The notes: a model not told the origin generated them from the letters alone. Positions 44,156 to 57,370 are shown, counted from the stretch's first letter. The stretch: DNA of 64,000 bases from Breviolum minutum Mf 1.05b.01 (GCA_000507305.1 DF239808.1:1-64000); one strand, 5' to 3'. Translations and numbers: made by a program.

Positions 44156-45576
44156 CTGGTTGGGCAGAGTCAGCAGCTTCACCCTCCCCGAATAAAAGCA
44201 TGTTCCCCTCATTCCTGTGACACTGTGAATAGTCCCAAAAAAAAAACAATCCACTTGGATTTTGAGTTTCCCATTTTTGAGCAAACCTCAAAAATTCAGA
44301 ATCTCAATCCTGCTTAGACTTTCTGGTAAATCTCTAAGTGTTACTGTAACTCAACACATCCAGAATTTTTGAATGCCCAACAAAAGATCCTCTGGAATGA
44401 TCCCAGCCTCTGTGGCCCGAGGAAGATAGGCACCTTGCGAGGAAGCCGTGTCACTTGAAACCAAGGCGTCTTAGCCATGGAACATCTCCTATCACCTCCA
44501 AAATGATGTTCTGGGAAGAATGCCATTGGGCCAAGGGCTAAACTTCACCCAAACCCTCAATGGAGAAATTCGTTTGGGGGATGGAAACGAGCTGACTCAT
44601 CAGTGCAAAAAAATCCTGCGGGGTTAGCACTGTGCAAATAAAACGCTGGTAGCTAGCTTCAAACAAATTCCTTCACAAACTGACAACATAGAGAGCATAG
44701 AGAATGAGCATGGGACTCAAACAGAAATTGTCACATCGTCAAATTGGAAGCCCAAATACAACTGAATATGCCTCAAAAGGCCTTGCCTTTATGATAGAAA
44801 TTCACAAGTTGTAAGAAACAGGGGACATTCCCTGTCAACCAACGACTTCATTGACTGTCATGAACGCAGGACGTCGGACGAATCTCACTGTTATCTTCAG
44901 CTTTAAGCTGCCCATGGCAAGGGTCGATGTGGTGAGGAACCATCCTCATGATTTGAGGACAGCCAGTTATCCCTATTTAAAATGGACTGAAACATCTTTC
45001 CATTTTTGGCTGGGCACGATTATGGTCCCAAAAATCAAATTCCTCTGGCAAAAGTTGACCAAATGTCTTGGTCTCCCCACTTCTGTCGATAAAGTCACCT
45101 CAGCAATCTGACTGTGGCAGGGTTTATCGGTTTATCGCTGCCACAGACAAGCCAAACAGAAACATCTCAAAAGCAATGGGCGAACCTAAAAAGACAACTC
45201 CCAGCTGATTCTGTGTTTCAGTTTCCAGGATAAACATGTGTCATATAAATTTCTATGTGTTTGTGTAATATCTCAACACTTAAACTCCATTAAGCACTGC
45301 AACAAAAAAACTGATCATCTCAGATCGTGATTCCCAACAAGGGGTGAAAATTCACCTCAACTCAGCTCCAAACTGGTGCTGTGAGAGCTATGCGCAGCAA
45401 GCTCCTCCTGTGACCTGCACGCAGTTTTTTTGTGCCTTGCAATAGGAATCAACAACAGTTCGTGCATATGTATTGTATTCAAAATCAAACTGTATCAATT
45501 ATATATTATGTCATTATGTATATTTATGAAGACAGATGTCTTTGCAACCTTTTCTTACAAAAGAAGCGATTGTGCA
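44156..45576. other. Stretch without supported genes
   Basis: Intron or intergenic DNA; a few plus-strand open frames lack domain character. Confidence 0.35.
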
Positions 45577-45678
45577 TCATCCCCGATTCATGCGACTCCT
45601 GGATTTCCAACCCGAAGGCCTGTCAGACATTGAAGCTGATGCGTCCATGTCAACATCACCAGAGCTACGCAGCTGTGC
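45577..45678 (-). CDS. Terminal exon of an unknown protein
   Basis: 102 nt, phase 0, acceptor CCTAG before G, stop at 45577-45579. It encodes AQLRSSGDVDMDASASMSD, then RPSGWKSRSRMNRG. A low-complexity acidic-then-basic tail. An upstream segment near 45850-45950 is open in all three minus frames and may be the preceding exon. Confidence 0.4.
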   Translation of the reverse strand, partial: AQLRSSGDVDMDASASMSDRPSGWKSRSRMNRG

Positions 45679-46616
45679 CTAGGAGCAGGAAGGTGATTTT
45701 CCCATGGAAATTGGTCAACGGAGCTGTTTCAACGGTTTGGAAGCTGTACCACAAAAGTGATTCTTTGCACAGGTACCATTCAAAGAAACGGTTCACTACT
45801 ATCCAAAACTCATAACCTGACACCGGCATCAATCTACAACTACCTCACAAAGAATCCAGGTGATACCACAAGCAACTCATCTCCAAGCGGCTCGAAAGTG
45901 CTCCAATATCTCCACCGGCACCAATTCCGACCTGGTGGAAGTTGGTGATTTATGCGTGTTACGTTGCTATGGCCTGGGACATCAATGAAACTCTGCCAGG
46001 CACTAGCCTGATGCTTGTTTTTTATTGCCATAATGATGATGGAATGCATCTCCAATCTTCCACAACTTTCCTAGGTCATCCACCTGATTCAAACGCAAAA
46101 CACCAACTACTGTGTGGCTACTCTTTTGGGAAGCGGCCAAATGACTTGACTAGCCGCCCGTACTTCCAGTCATGACATGGAGGCTGAAAACTTGTAATTC
46201 GCATGGTCTGTGTAGGTGTTTGAGTAGAAATTGCTGACCTTACCCGGACATTCTCATTCTGAAAAACCTGCCCCAGTAACGACCCAGCTCCGTTGATCGT
46301 CAAAAGAAACCCAGTGCAAAAACCCCTGTGCCTTGCAGTGCTGAGACTCAGTTCTTGACCGCCTTGGAAGACCTCTGAAGCAGGTTGGCCCCTTAGCCCT
46401 TGCTGATCTTGGGCGTTTTTTCCGTTCCGGATCTGAAGAAGTGCAAAAGAATTGGCCCATCACATCCCCAACATGAAAAAAGGGTCTAACAGTTCTTGAC
46501 CAAACAAAAAAGAAGCGGCATTGAAATGATTTGTCAGTGTCGATTTCGCCCGTTGCACACCTTCCCCCTTATTACATGGCACCCCAATGCTTCGCTGGAC
46601 CTACTGCAACTTTTTC

Positions 46617-46735
46617 TTATTCTTGTATAGAATCAGTGTCAAAGGAAGAGCTTCCAAACTGAGAAGCTAAGTCTCCAAGACCACCACAGAATCTAAACCC
46701 CACAAGTAACTCCATGCCAAACATGCCAAGGGACC
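46617..46735 (-). CDS. Terminal exon of an unknown protein
   Basis: 119 nt, acceptor CCAAG before G, stop TAA at 46617-46619. It encodes SLGMFGMELLVGFRFCGGLG, then DLASQFGSSSFDTDSIQE. No family recognised; preceding exons were not placed. Confidence 0.4.
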
Positions 46736-49386
46736 CTTGGCTTGCCACTCTTTGGTTGCAGTTCTTGCTTGGCCCAATGAAATGCCAAATTCCTAGGTCC
46801 AAGGGTTTTGAGGGTTTTGAGGGGACATGGGAAGTGAAGTTATGTTTACAAATCTTGGATTTCCCATGAAGGCCTTGGAAATTGCTGACAGCCAGCTTTT
46901 TGAAGTCACATCTGCAAGTTCCTATGCAAAAATCCTGACATCAAGAACTTCACGACCCTATCCTAAGGGCAGCCAAGAACATGACGTACTCCAAATACCA
47001 CCCGGGCACCATGACACCATAATAACACCATCCAATATGTACATGTATATGTTAAAGTTTTGATTGGACTTGCCGGCAGCGATTTAGGGAACTGTCCAAC
47101 ACCACCGACACCACCATTGAAGCTGAATCAAGGGAAACCCAAGTGGCTGCGCCAAACCTTGCACACTAGCAGGACGCACTTCTGAGAGCAAGAACTCTTC
47201 AACCTCCGCCCTCAGGCCAGATCAGTTGAAGTAATAAGGTTGCCGGGTATTTCTTCACGCTAGGGAGCAGAGACATACGATAACACACTAGGTTCATGTA
47301 TGTGAACATAATAGCACTGGTTCGATCCTTGATTCATTCTGGTTTTGGGATCGCCAAATCAAGTGGCCAAAAGAGCAAACCCAGCTGCACAGCAAATCAA
47401 GCACTCTCCCAGTTGGGAAGGGAGAAGATTGCTGTGATCATCCCGCCAGCCCTTAGCCATCAACTTTGCATCCCGAGGAACATCTGTCGGACGGTTCGGT
47501 AGAAGTTGGAACAAGCCTCAAGATTCGGGGAAGGTCCATATGTGGCCAGGCAGCCAATGGGGGGATACTAATCCTGAAAAAACAATCAAAAAACACCCAC
47601 TTCCGTCCTTTCAGAAAAGGCCAGCAATGTTCAAACCTTGTCCCAGAAACTTTGATGAATTGGAAGCAGTGTTGAAAGTTGCAACTGAAAAGTCAAGCTC
47701 TTGATACAGCTACTCATGGCAAAACTGATGATCCAACTACAGGGTGTCTTGTCCTTCATCTGGCAGAGCGTCCATTGTTCACTTCCAGTGTCTCTTTGTG
47801 AGAGCAGGCTTGTCTACCAATGAGCTTCAGTGCAGAATTGTCGCTTCCAAACTAAACTGGTCTTAGTTTGGTCCTCCAAATAAGACTTCAAACAGTCCCA
47901 AAAAGAAAGCAAAAATGTGAGAAGTTCGCTGATGGCCCATGAACTTCTCGTGTTTTTTGTCATCTTCACACCAAGAGACGCTGTGGCTGGTGAAATTCAC
48001 GACTGTCATAGTTGTAGATACCATATGAATGAGATCCTCAGTCATCGCAGCTTTGCGTGCTCAGCTCCGACCAGCATGGACAGATTGCACATTCTACTTG
48101 CCACTACATTCATGTCGAACAAGGACTCCACTTATCATAACATTAACGACTCAGTCTTGAACTCAAACTCTTACCTATCCAAATACCAATGAAAAACTGA
48201 AACTATTGGGAAAGATCTTTACATTTTGGAATCAGAAAGGGACGCTGGGAGCGTTGGGTTTTCTCCTCTCTTTGGAATTGCCACCCCAAAAAGTCTCCAA
48301 TCAGTTAGGAGATGGGTTCCAAATCAGGTGGCCTTCAGACTTTTCCTACCTCCCATCTCTGCAAGGTGACCCTAGGAATGGTAGATGTTCCATTGCAAGT
48401 GATTCTTTTTGTACAAAAAATAAAATAAAAAGGAATCCAAAGGCAATAAGACCACGACGCAGTACATTTGCAAACTTTCAAAAACAGGCTCCTAACACTA
48501 ACACAAAACAATTCTGACCTGAACCGTCTTTCAAGTATTCCATCCCTTGGACAAGCTTCGTACTGCTTGTGCCACATTGGCCCAAGGCTGCGACTCAATT
48601 CACGGATCATGGCATGACATTTCACCTAACATCCACCCCGGCGAGTGGCTAAAGAGCCCAACAAAAATCCTCTTTTGTTTCCAGGCTATGAAACGCAACT
48701 GCTTGAATCTCAAATCTAGCTCTTTTTTGAAGCCTTGCTGGTTGCCAAGAAGGTACAGGACTGCAAAGTTCTTACTGGCTAGCGTTGCATTGGCATCTTT
48801 TTGCTTCAGCTAAGCGGGCATGCAAACTGTCAAGACTTGCCTTACCGTGAACAGCGCCTGGACCTAGCCCCAATTGTTTCTCCAGTTTGCTCCCCCACCT
48901 TGCGCTTCGTTCGGAAGACCAGTGTCCTCAGCATCTTTGTTGATTTTAGATCCAAATATACAATTGAATCCTTATTGCTCTACTCCATTAGAAAGACGAT
49001 CACATGAGCCGTCCAGAAACACCTTCTGTACCTGGACTTTCATCATCCATCTAAGGCCAAGGAATCCTTCTTGACGACTTCAACTCGATGTGCCGAAAAA
49101 GAAGCTTCATTGGGGATATGGGGATAGGGATCATGGTTGACCGATGCTGTATATAAACTCAGTGCACCATCCAGAAGAGAAGACTGATATGAGCAACTGC
49201 CACAAACGATGGCATCTACTGAAATTGGCAGGCTTACCCAACATGTTAGTAAATTTGTCCAATCAGCCCACTCATCCCCACTGTCATCATATTCCTAAAA
49301 AATCAATCGCATGACAAATACGTTGCCCATTTGTCCTCAGAATGCACGTATCCGTATGCACAGTCCATACACCTCATGTCAAATCG
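46736..49386. other. Stretch with no supported genes
   Basis: Some open minus-strand segments (about 47400-47460, 48545-48620) resemble exons but no frame or border is decisive. No repeat family or RNA gene seen. Confidence 0.3.
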
Positions 49387-49695
49387 TTAGAAACCATCTA
49401 CAAGAGGCTGACATGGAGCCATAAATCCGAGTTTCGTGATGTCATCCTGGAGGTCATCCATTTCCTGATATCTGCTGTCCAACCTCGCTGGTCAGGTGGA
49501 GTTGGAGTGATTCTTCAGGATTTGTGTTGAACTATTGCCGTTAAAGTGTCAGTCGAGGTTTAACAAAGTTGAGAGTTCGGTCAATTTTTGAGAACCTTAT
49601 GCTTTCATGCTTTTGGTGAAATCTTAGGATAACCAAAAAGCTGTTTTCATCCTTCTCCACCAGCTGCTTTGACAAGTCACCTAAGCGTGCCAGTC
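49387..49695 (-). CDS. Last two exons of an unknown gene
   Basis: Exon 49695 to about 49600 encodes LARLGDLSKQLVEKDENSF and LVILRFHQKH. Terminal exon 49483-49387 encodes LDSRYQEMDDLQDDITKLG and FMAPCQPLVDGF before TAA. Both acceptors are AG followed by G. The charged heptad-like pattern suggests a coiled coil. The donor of the first exon is not fixed. Confidence 0.4.
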
Positions 49696-49739
49696 CTGGG
49701 GCTGATGACGTGGACTCGAGGTTGGTGATAAAGCTAAAA

Positions 49740-50880
49740 GGTTGGGGATGCCTCTATGGTGAAGTTGACCGAAGTTGACCACTTCCTTTCAGCCCAAAAC
49801 AGAGTTGTCCCTGCATCGCGATGCAGCAACATGGAGAAACAAAATTGAAACAGCCACCAGCTATCACTTTAGCCTTTAGTGTCAAAGAAGTTGTGTCATG
49901 CCTCTTTACATTGTCGTTGTGATTGCTCAACAAAAAAAACAAACAAAACCACGACAATACGCCGAAGCTCCTCTTGTTGACTGCGTTTGAGGGAAGCCCC
50001 AAGTGCCAAAAACAACCGGGCGCAAAACGGTCCCTGTCCACCACACTGTACAAATGCACGGTCGGTTGATTGTGGACTTCAAAACAAAAAACTGAAACAA
50101 TACATCAAACTTGCATTGGATGATATCAAAGTAGATATGAGACCATCGATTGCTGGAGATGTTTTTCAATGTTATTTTCTTGGACCGCCTTTTCGCACCC
50201 TTGGGCACGGCCAAGAAAGGCTGCGACGATTCGCGTCAAACAAACAAGTGTCAAAAATAGATGCCACGCGTGTCGAATCTGCCCATTCGTCCCCTCTTAA
50301 TCACGACTTTACGTAAAAACACCGAAATGAAAACGGGTGCAATCATCATGAAAGAAGTCAAAAAATCTGAATTTCAAACACGATATCAAAGTACAGATGT
50401 ATGATGTATGTATTTGGTCTGTCCCTGCTGTATTCTCCAAAACAAAAAGTGGTTCCGGTTCAAAAAGTGAAACTGTTAAATGTGAATACACTTTTTGTTT
50501 GCTCACCTACGGGAATCTGGTCTTAAGCTTCTCCGTCCTAATCGGTTGTGAAAAATAAGTGTGAACTAGGGTGTGAATATGTGCGTGTGTGTTGATACAT
50601 GTATTGCCGGTGGTTGCTCCATAATGCATCGCATGTCAGTACAGGCACTGACACTCAGCTCAATGTTTTTGGCCTGTCTGTTCAACTAAGGAGAATTTGA
50701 ATCCAAATGTCGCACAAATTTCAATGCAACACAAATGGGAAGACACTGACTGAAATGAAACTAACCCACAGACAGGTCTGCGACTCGACTCTATCGTTTC
50801 AAAAGTACAACCAACTACAACCATTGCACGAGAACGGGGACAACCAACAACAACAGCAGCAACATCCAAAAAGCAACAAG
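49740..50880. other. Stretch without supported genes
   Basis: Short open frames on both strands only. It separates the last minus-strand exon from the low-complexity array. Confidence 0.35.
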
Positions 50881-50885
50881 AACAA

Positions 50886-50887
50886 TG

Positions 50888-50947
<60 letters not shown>

Positions 50948-51338
50948 CCACAACAACCACCACAACAACCACCACAACAACCACCACAACAACCACCACA
51001 ACAACCACCACAACAACCACCACAACAACCACCACAACAACCACCACAACAACCACCACAACAACCACCACAACAACCACCACAACAACCACCACAACAA
51101 CCACCACAACAACCACCACAACAACCACCACAACAACCACCACAACAACCACCACAACAACCACCACAACAACCACCACAACAACCACCACAACAACCAC
51201 CACAACAACCACCACAACAACCACCACAACAACCACCACAACAACCACCACAACAACCACCACAACAACCACCACAACAACCACGACAACAACAACCACA
51301 ACAACAACACCACCAACAACACCACCAACAACACCACC

Positions 51339-51373
<35 letters not shown>

Positions 51374-51465
51374 CCAAACAACAACCAAACAACAACCAAA
51401 CAACAACCAAACAACAACCAAACAACAACCAAACAACAACCAAACAACAACCAAACAACAACAGC

Positions 51466-51508
<43 letters not shown>

Positions 51509-52060
51509 GCAGCAGCAGCAGCAGCAAAAGCAACAACAGCAACAAGAACAAGAACAAACAACAAGAACAAACAACAAAAACAAACAACGAGAACAAACAA
51601 CAAGAACAAACAACAAGAACAAAAAATAACCCGCAACAACAAACAAAAAGCAACAACAAACAACAAGAACAAACAACAAGAGCAAAAAACAACCAGCAAC
51701 AACAAACAACGAGAACAAACAACAAGAACAAACAACAAGAACAAAAAACAACCAGCAACAACAAACAAAAAGCAAAAACACACAACAAGTAACAACGAGC
51801 AACAACAAACAAGAAGCAACAAGCAACAACAAGCAACAAGCAACAACAAGCAACAACAGACAACAAACAACAACAACTAACAACAACAAACAACAACAAC
51901 CAACAACAACGAAACAACAACAAATCAGAACGAACAACAAACAACAAAGAACAACAAACAACAAACAACAACAATCAACAACAAAAAACAAACAAACAAC
52001 AAACAACTACAATCAACAAGAAACAACTGCATACAACGGATCACAAAAAATAAATAACAA
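50886..52060. repeat. A/C-only low-complexity array with 12-bp and 11-bp minisatellites
   Basis: The plus strand consists almost only of A and C. Order: (CAA)n to about 50946; about 28 perfect 12-bp units CAACAACCACCA to about 51283; CAA/CCA words; an 11-bp unit CAACCAAACAA repeated about seven times at 51371-51455; then degenerate AAC/AAG words. With almost no T on the plus strand, stop codons cannot form, so the 330-450-codon frames on both strands are artefacts. Confidence 0.97.
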
Positions 52061-52102
52061 CAAACAACAACTCTCAACATTTTTGTTGCTGTGCTGCTTC
52101 CG

Positions 52103-52480
52103 TGCCATGTAGGTCGCGGATGGAGCCCTTCAGTCAGCGAAGTAAGTCAAAAAACGGACTTTCCAAACTTTTCATTGAAAGGCAAAAAAGACAACAAATT
52201 AGCCTTTTTTTTTGCTGGCGGTCCCGGAGCGCCCTTCAGTCAGCAGAGCAGTGGTGTAAAATGACCCTATGGTTGTACATTTTATGACAAAAACATGCAA
52301 AAAGGCTGGTTGAAACAACACAGAAAGACAACCCCTGTGCCCGAGAAGAAAGCAAACTATCAACGTCGAGTCGAGTGGAAATAAAGAAATGTCGTAGAGA
52401 TTTTTTTTGCTCCACGCTGCTAAGGTGCGATCTTCATAAGAAGAAGGTCCCGGACAGAACGCCCTACAGTCAGCATATCA
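52103..52480 (+). repeat. Three copies of a short element with core CCCTTCAGTCAGC
   Basis: Cores near 52127, 52229 and 52457 (the last as CCCTACAGTCAGC). The first is preceded by CGTGCCATGTAGGTCGCGG, the second by GCTGGCGGTCCCGGAGCG. The same element recurs in reverse orientation at 57995 and 60205. Confidence 0.8.
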
Positions 52481-53500
52481 TGATCCGAAATTGGACGTAA
52501 TCAAAAGCAACACCGAACAAGTTAAACCGTTCAGGCCAAAAATGCAAACAAACAAATTAAACAAATTATCCGACGCCGCTTTGGCAAAAGTCGGAGGGGT
52601 CAAATTTGGTGCAAGGCGAGGATAGGAAAGAACGGGTGGCCAACAGGGAGCTTGAGGAGCGAAAGGGCAATCATCGGGGGCGAGCCTGTGACGAGAGACC
52701 CGTAGGTGAAGATCAAATGGAGGAAGGCGCAGATCAAAGAATAGCACCATCGACCCATTAAAAATCAGTTCCTAATGGCCTTGGACGTCCAGTGAAACAT
52801 CATGGTCTAATGCAGGCCTGTTGATTGGAGAGCGCAAGGCAACTTAACCAACCCAGAACTTTGTGAAACCAAGTGAAACAAGAGATGAAAGCATGCAGCG
52901 AGCCAACACTCAGATCCTCTCAGAAGTTCTTCTCCAGCAAGTAGCGAGGTCCAGCCAGACCACCGTGTGAAAGTCGTCCAAAAGGTGGGAAGTTAGAGAC
53001 ACAGTCAGTGGTTCCCAGTGAGTAGGCAACGCGAAAATAAGCTCTAGTGCAGGTAGAAACGTCCCAAAACTTGGAGGGGAGAAGTAGCACGTGGAGGAAA
53101 TAAGAAGAGAGATTCGTGCCTTCAATAAGCAACCCAGACGCTCTTCAAGAGAAGAGAGAAAGGGAAGCAAGAGAAGGAAACTAATCTCTTCGATCGCAGT
53201 AGCAACGTGTCGATGGCTGGGATGAGCAATATAAGAAGGAGAACGGCATTAAGGATGAGGAAGAAAAACAGGAGCCCAGCCAGCAAGGAGCCCAGTGATC
53301 TTCGGAAAAAAGGTCAAAGGAGATCTTTCTGTTGGAATCCTAGTTTTCTTCAACACACTTGGATAGAGTAGATCACTTTGGACCGTTTCATGGCAGCAAC
53401 CGGCGGAGCAGCAAGCACTGATCACATTGGATCTAAATCACTTTGGATTCCACCGGGCGGAGCAGCCAGAGGAAGAGGAAAGATAAGAGGAGAAAGAATG
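52481..53500. other. Purine-rich stretch, no gene supported
   Basis: Many GAAGGA/AAGAGA words on the plus strand. The minus-strand frames look like low-complexity artefacts. Confidence 0.35.
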
Positions 53501-53519
53501 AAGGAAGAAAAAGAGAGTC

Positions 53520-53885
53520 TTGCATCAGAGCCAACCTAAATGGTGGTAAGCTGAATGGCGAGGCCTCGAACACCCAAAGAGGGTTTCAAGCTAAGGCAGA
53601 TTAAACAAAGAAGTGCTCATGTCTCGGACCGTCCTAAATGGCGGCGAGCTGGAACGTCGGCATGATCTCGTGGAAAGAGTGCTCCAAGCCAGAACCAACC
53701 TAAATGGTGGAGCTGGACGAGAGGCTACCAAGTGAACATATTAAAAAGGGGAGGAAAGATGGTGCACTCCCTCGAACCGGCCTAAATGGCTGCGAGCGAG
53801 GTGCAGTGTCTCAAGGAACGGAGAGGAGGGTGGAAGACCAAGCTAGAACCAGCCTAAATGGTGGCAAGCTGGTTAGATAAACCTT
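53520..53885. repeat. Five spaced copies of an AACC-GCCTAAATGGTGG motif
   Basis: CCTAAATGG occurs near 53535, 53632, 53699, 53780 and 53856, each within a 25-30-bp conserved block ending GAGCTGG or CAAGCTGG. The last copy forms a perfect 7-bp stem (AACCAGC/GCTGGTT). Spacing is irregular, 67-97 bp. Confidence 0.8.
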
Positions 53886-54090
53886 TGTAGTTCTTACCTT
53901 TGCCCGTGTTCTTGCCTTTGTAGCCTCCTTTTCCTTTTCTTTGTTTTTGCCTTTCTCCCTTTGAGAGCGAAATCTTTGCCTTTTTGTTTTGCAACGGTGA
54001 AAAAAGAGGTATCTGAAGCCAGTACTGAAACCTTCTGTGGGGCCTAGGTTTTTGCCTCTGTCCATGGCCGTTTGTGGAGAAGGGTTACCT
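53866..54090 (-). pseudogene. Remnant of a gag-like basic tail
   Basis: A minus-strand frame reads RKGKGGYKGKNTGKGKNYK, then GLSNQLATI and a stop inside the CCTAAATGG motif. Such Lys/Gly tails are common in retroelement gag proteins. Upstream the frame is broken. A second minus-strand open segment at 54892-54623 (LHTLWINQSALLTLSA) may belong to the same relic. Confidence 0.35.
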
Positions 54091-54099
54091 TTCATCGGT

Positions 54100-56840
54100 T
54101 AGTAGGAAAGCAGGCGTAAACTGTGCGCAGAGGAGGAGATGGAAGGGCGGAGGTGTTGCTAGGAGGATGACTCACTCTGTGGTGGGTCTGAGGGCATGCT
54201 AATGGATCGTAGGCGGTCAGAAGGAGGCGTACGACTACGTCCAGTATCCGGAACACGCGGAGAAGGTGGAAAAGTATTACTCATGGGAGTAGAAGCGAGT
54301 GGAGCACCTGTATTGGTGCTAGAGGCAGGTAGAGTGTGGAAGACGAGCCAAGATTTGTTTAGCGCGTTTCATTTTATGGCATGTCGTCGCAGCGGTATCC
54401 AGTATCTTTTCATCTTCAGTCTGCCTGGCGATGAGAAGTTCCGCAAATTGAGTGATCGTGAGTTCGCTGCAAAAGTAGCGTTTAAGGATAGAAGAAAGAG
54501 CAACGTGACGGTTGCCGGGAAGTTATAGATGCGAGTACCTGAGAGCAGTCAGACCTTAAAAGGAATCTGGAATGTGCAATCTCAGAGTGTGAGCTCGGAC
54601 ACGGCCATATTGAGTAACGTGATCAGGCAAGGAGAGAGTTAGAGTTGAGGAGAAGGGCAGTGGCTTCATGCTGGTAATCGAAAGGACGAGCATATCGCAC
54701 TGCCTCTTCAAGGGTTAGTAATTTGTTCAGCTTGGTGCTGATGGCAGAAAGGGTCAAGAGGGCGCTCTGGTTAATCCAAAGAGTGTGGAGTCCATCCTGC
54801 GTTGAAATATCGTCAGCTGAGCTGTAAGGAAGACACCTTGGTGCGGTGGCGGGAGAGAACGTAGGCGCCGAGCGCTGGCGGCAGAAAAACAAAGAGGTGG
54901 GTAACCTTCATACATGTTTTGGAAGTTCTGGTAGTCCAGTGACAAATTTGGTTACCGAGCAGCCTATCAGAGCCATGAGACACTGCGAATCTGGTACAAG
55001 CGTAGTTCAGATGTGCGTGCCAGAATTCTATGCCGTAAATTTCAGGGTGCTGGAGAAAGGGAGGTGCATCGTCGGTATCATGCAGAGCAATAATGAGGTG
55101 GTGGAGGAAGCTTGAAAGGTCAGAGCTGCGTAGTTGAAAAAAAAGAAATGTCGTAGAGAGCATGATTTTCGCCAACAATTCCCGCAATAGTTCGACAGTT
55201 GTCCGTCCAAGCGTGAGAAGCAATACAGACAGAGAGTGTCAGATGCCGCAGCATCTTTGTGTAAGCAAAGAGATCTCGCTTGCTTGGTCTGATTGTGAAA
55301 TTTAGGTTCTCTAGGTGTAGTTCTTTCTTGTGACGGTTGATGAGCGAGTGCTGACTTGGTGTTCTTTGTTCTGTTTTGACCAGAAGACAACCACTGCGTG
55401 CAGACTCAAGTTTAAACTCTTTAGTTTTGCTCCACTTGGGTTAGAGTCGAGTTGTTTTCAGCTGAGTTTGGTCTTGGAGACTTGAATGTTTAGCGGAAGT
55501 TTGCTTGAGAGTGTTTTGCTCAGCGTTTGCTGACAACCACTTAATGTGGTAACTTGGCTCAAGACGACGAGTGAAAAAGTTCCGCATCTTGCGTGGTTTT
55601 CACATGGTAGCGGAGCTGTCCCAGCTCTGGAACCTTTGGAGAGAAGCCTTTTTCACGTTTTGAGAAGTGAGGAACTTGTTTTGAGACTTGTTTTGTGTGT
55701 TTGACAGAGGGCAAAGCTCTGACAGAGGCCTCATGTTCGAAGCTGAAATTATACGAATGGTCAATTGCCAGGAGGGCATTCTCTGTGATGTGTTTTCGCA
55801 GAAATGTTATGCTGTTGGCAAGGCGCACGTGCTGAACGGCTTACTGTGAGCGTCATGCTGCCAGGCCGCCAAGATGCGGATGACTGGCTCAACTTCATGT
55901 TATCCCAGAAAAACTTGTGGCCTACCTTCACAACGCGGGGTACAATTATGGAGGAAACCTCAGCACAGGTATTCAGCAAAGAACGGCGAAAGCTGCAGAC
56001 TCATCACTTGTGGATGGTGGTCAACTTAAAGTAGGGGGTGCTAGTGGACCGAATGTGCGTCAAAGCACCCAAAGGGAAATCCCAAGAAGACTTGGATGCT
56101 CTGCTAGTTTACAAATCTCCTGGTTTCGCCTGCTGGTCGCGGGGCTTCTGTGTGGGTGTTGTTGTTTGTGGTGTTTTTGTGTTGTTGGTTGTGTGGGTGT
56201 TGTTTTTGTCTTTTGTTTCGTTACCAGGGAGATTTTCAAGCAGTTTTTACCATTTCCTGCAGTTGACTCACCATGTCTAGACTAGTCCGGCATTGCAGGA
56301 AAAACAAAAATAATACGAGTGGTCAATTGCCAGGAACTGGCATTCCGAGTGGAATTGACAGTGGTTTGTATGGTTTTTCTCACGGTACTTCAAGAAGGAG
56401 AGACTCTTCTGTGCCGGAGAGATTACGTGTGAGCTGGAGGATCCAGACCTTCGTTTAATGGCTTGTCAAGTGGTTTTTCACCTTTTGGAGCAGTTCAGAA
56501 GCTTCAACAGCTTTGTCTGATATCGATATCGAAGGAGGTAGTTTTTGTGTTGGTGTTCCAACCAGGAGGAGTCCAGAGGCCATCTGTGATTTCTAGCGGA
56601 GGAGAATCCAGGTTCCACCTAGGAAGAGTTCCAAGTCCACCCAGGACTTCCTTTATCTGATCCACCCAGAGTCACTGGAGCTTATGGACTTCCAGTTATG
56701 ATCCTGATTTTGGTTTTGCTTTTCGAGGTAGTGCTTTTGACAATCAGAGTTCAGCACCACCTGCAAGGAGTGCAGGAGTGAAGGATCCTTATGTTCATCT
56801 TCTTGAATCACAGTCGGCAATGAGTATGTTTCAAGGAGTC
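54100..56840. other. Degenerate stretch, probably old retroelement DNA
   Basis: Several plus-strand frames of 60-120 codons with frameshifts, and GT-rich DNA at 56150-56220. No intact domain. It may be the 5' part of the decayed gag that follows. Confidence 0.35.
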
Positions 56841-57370
56841 TTCAACAGCAGTTGCCGCAACAACAGCACCAACAAGTTGGGCAAGATCCAAATCAACCTC
56901 AAGCTGCAGGGCAGCAAGGAGGTCAGACTGGAGCATATCAGAAAGAAATGAAGATGGATGAGAAATGATTTCCAGCTGAGCCAGCGCCAGGATGGAAATC
57001 TTGGACTTCGAGAGGAAAAGAACTGTCAGGTTTCCATGATGCTTATGGACCAGAACGTTGGGAAACTATCCATGCAGACTATCCCATCCGACCTTGTAGA
57101 TCACCTGAACAAGTGATGCGGAGTAAACGTTTATTCCACATCGTTCAGCAACAGTTCATGGGCTACAGCAAGATAGAGAATTTGATCAGATCTCGGATTT
57201 CTGCAACAGGAATCACAGAATCCAATGGGTTCGAGCTTCTTCGGCTGATTCGAAAGGAGTTCTCTTTGATGTCCAGGACGGAAGCCTTGAGTTACCAAGA
57301 GATGTGTTTGAAGTTCCGTGTGAAGAGAACCGAAGACGACGGAGAACGACTTCGCCGGTATGCGTGGTGA
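56841..57370 (+). pseudogene. gag-like ORF of a decayed retroelement, one internal stop
   Basis: A plus-strand frame runs from a Gln-rich part (QQQLPQQQHQQVGQDPNQ) through an in-frame TGA at 56966-56968, then FPAEPAPGWKSWTSRGKE, MGYSKIENLIRSRIS, NGFELLRLIRKEFSLMSR, TEALSYQEMCLKF to TGA at 57368. The central part resembles the gag capsid region of copia-type retroelements I have seen in dinoflagellate data (inference). No RT or integrase is found downstream. Codon pattern and orientation are unlike the minus-strand host genes. Confidence 0.5.

Noticed and set aside
50660..52006. Open frames of 330-450 codons on both strands (Leu/Trp/Cys-, Thr- and Pro/Gln-rich)
   Set aside because: They arise because the plus strand is only A and C there, so stops cannot form. 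No start context, splice borders or domain.
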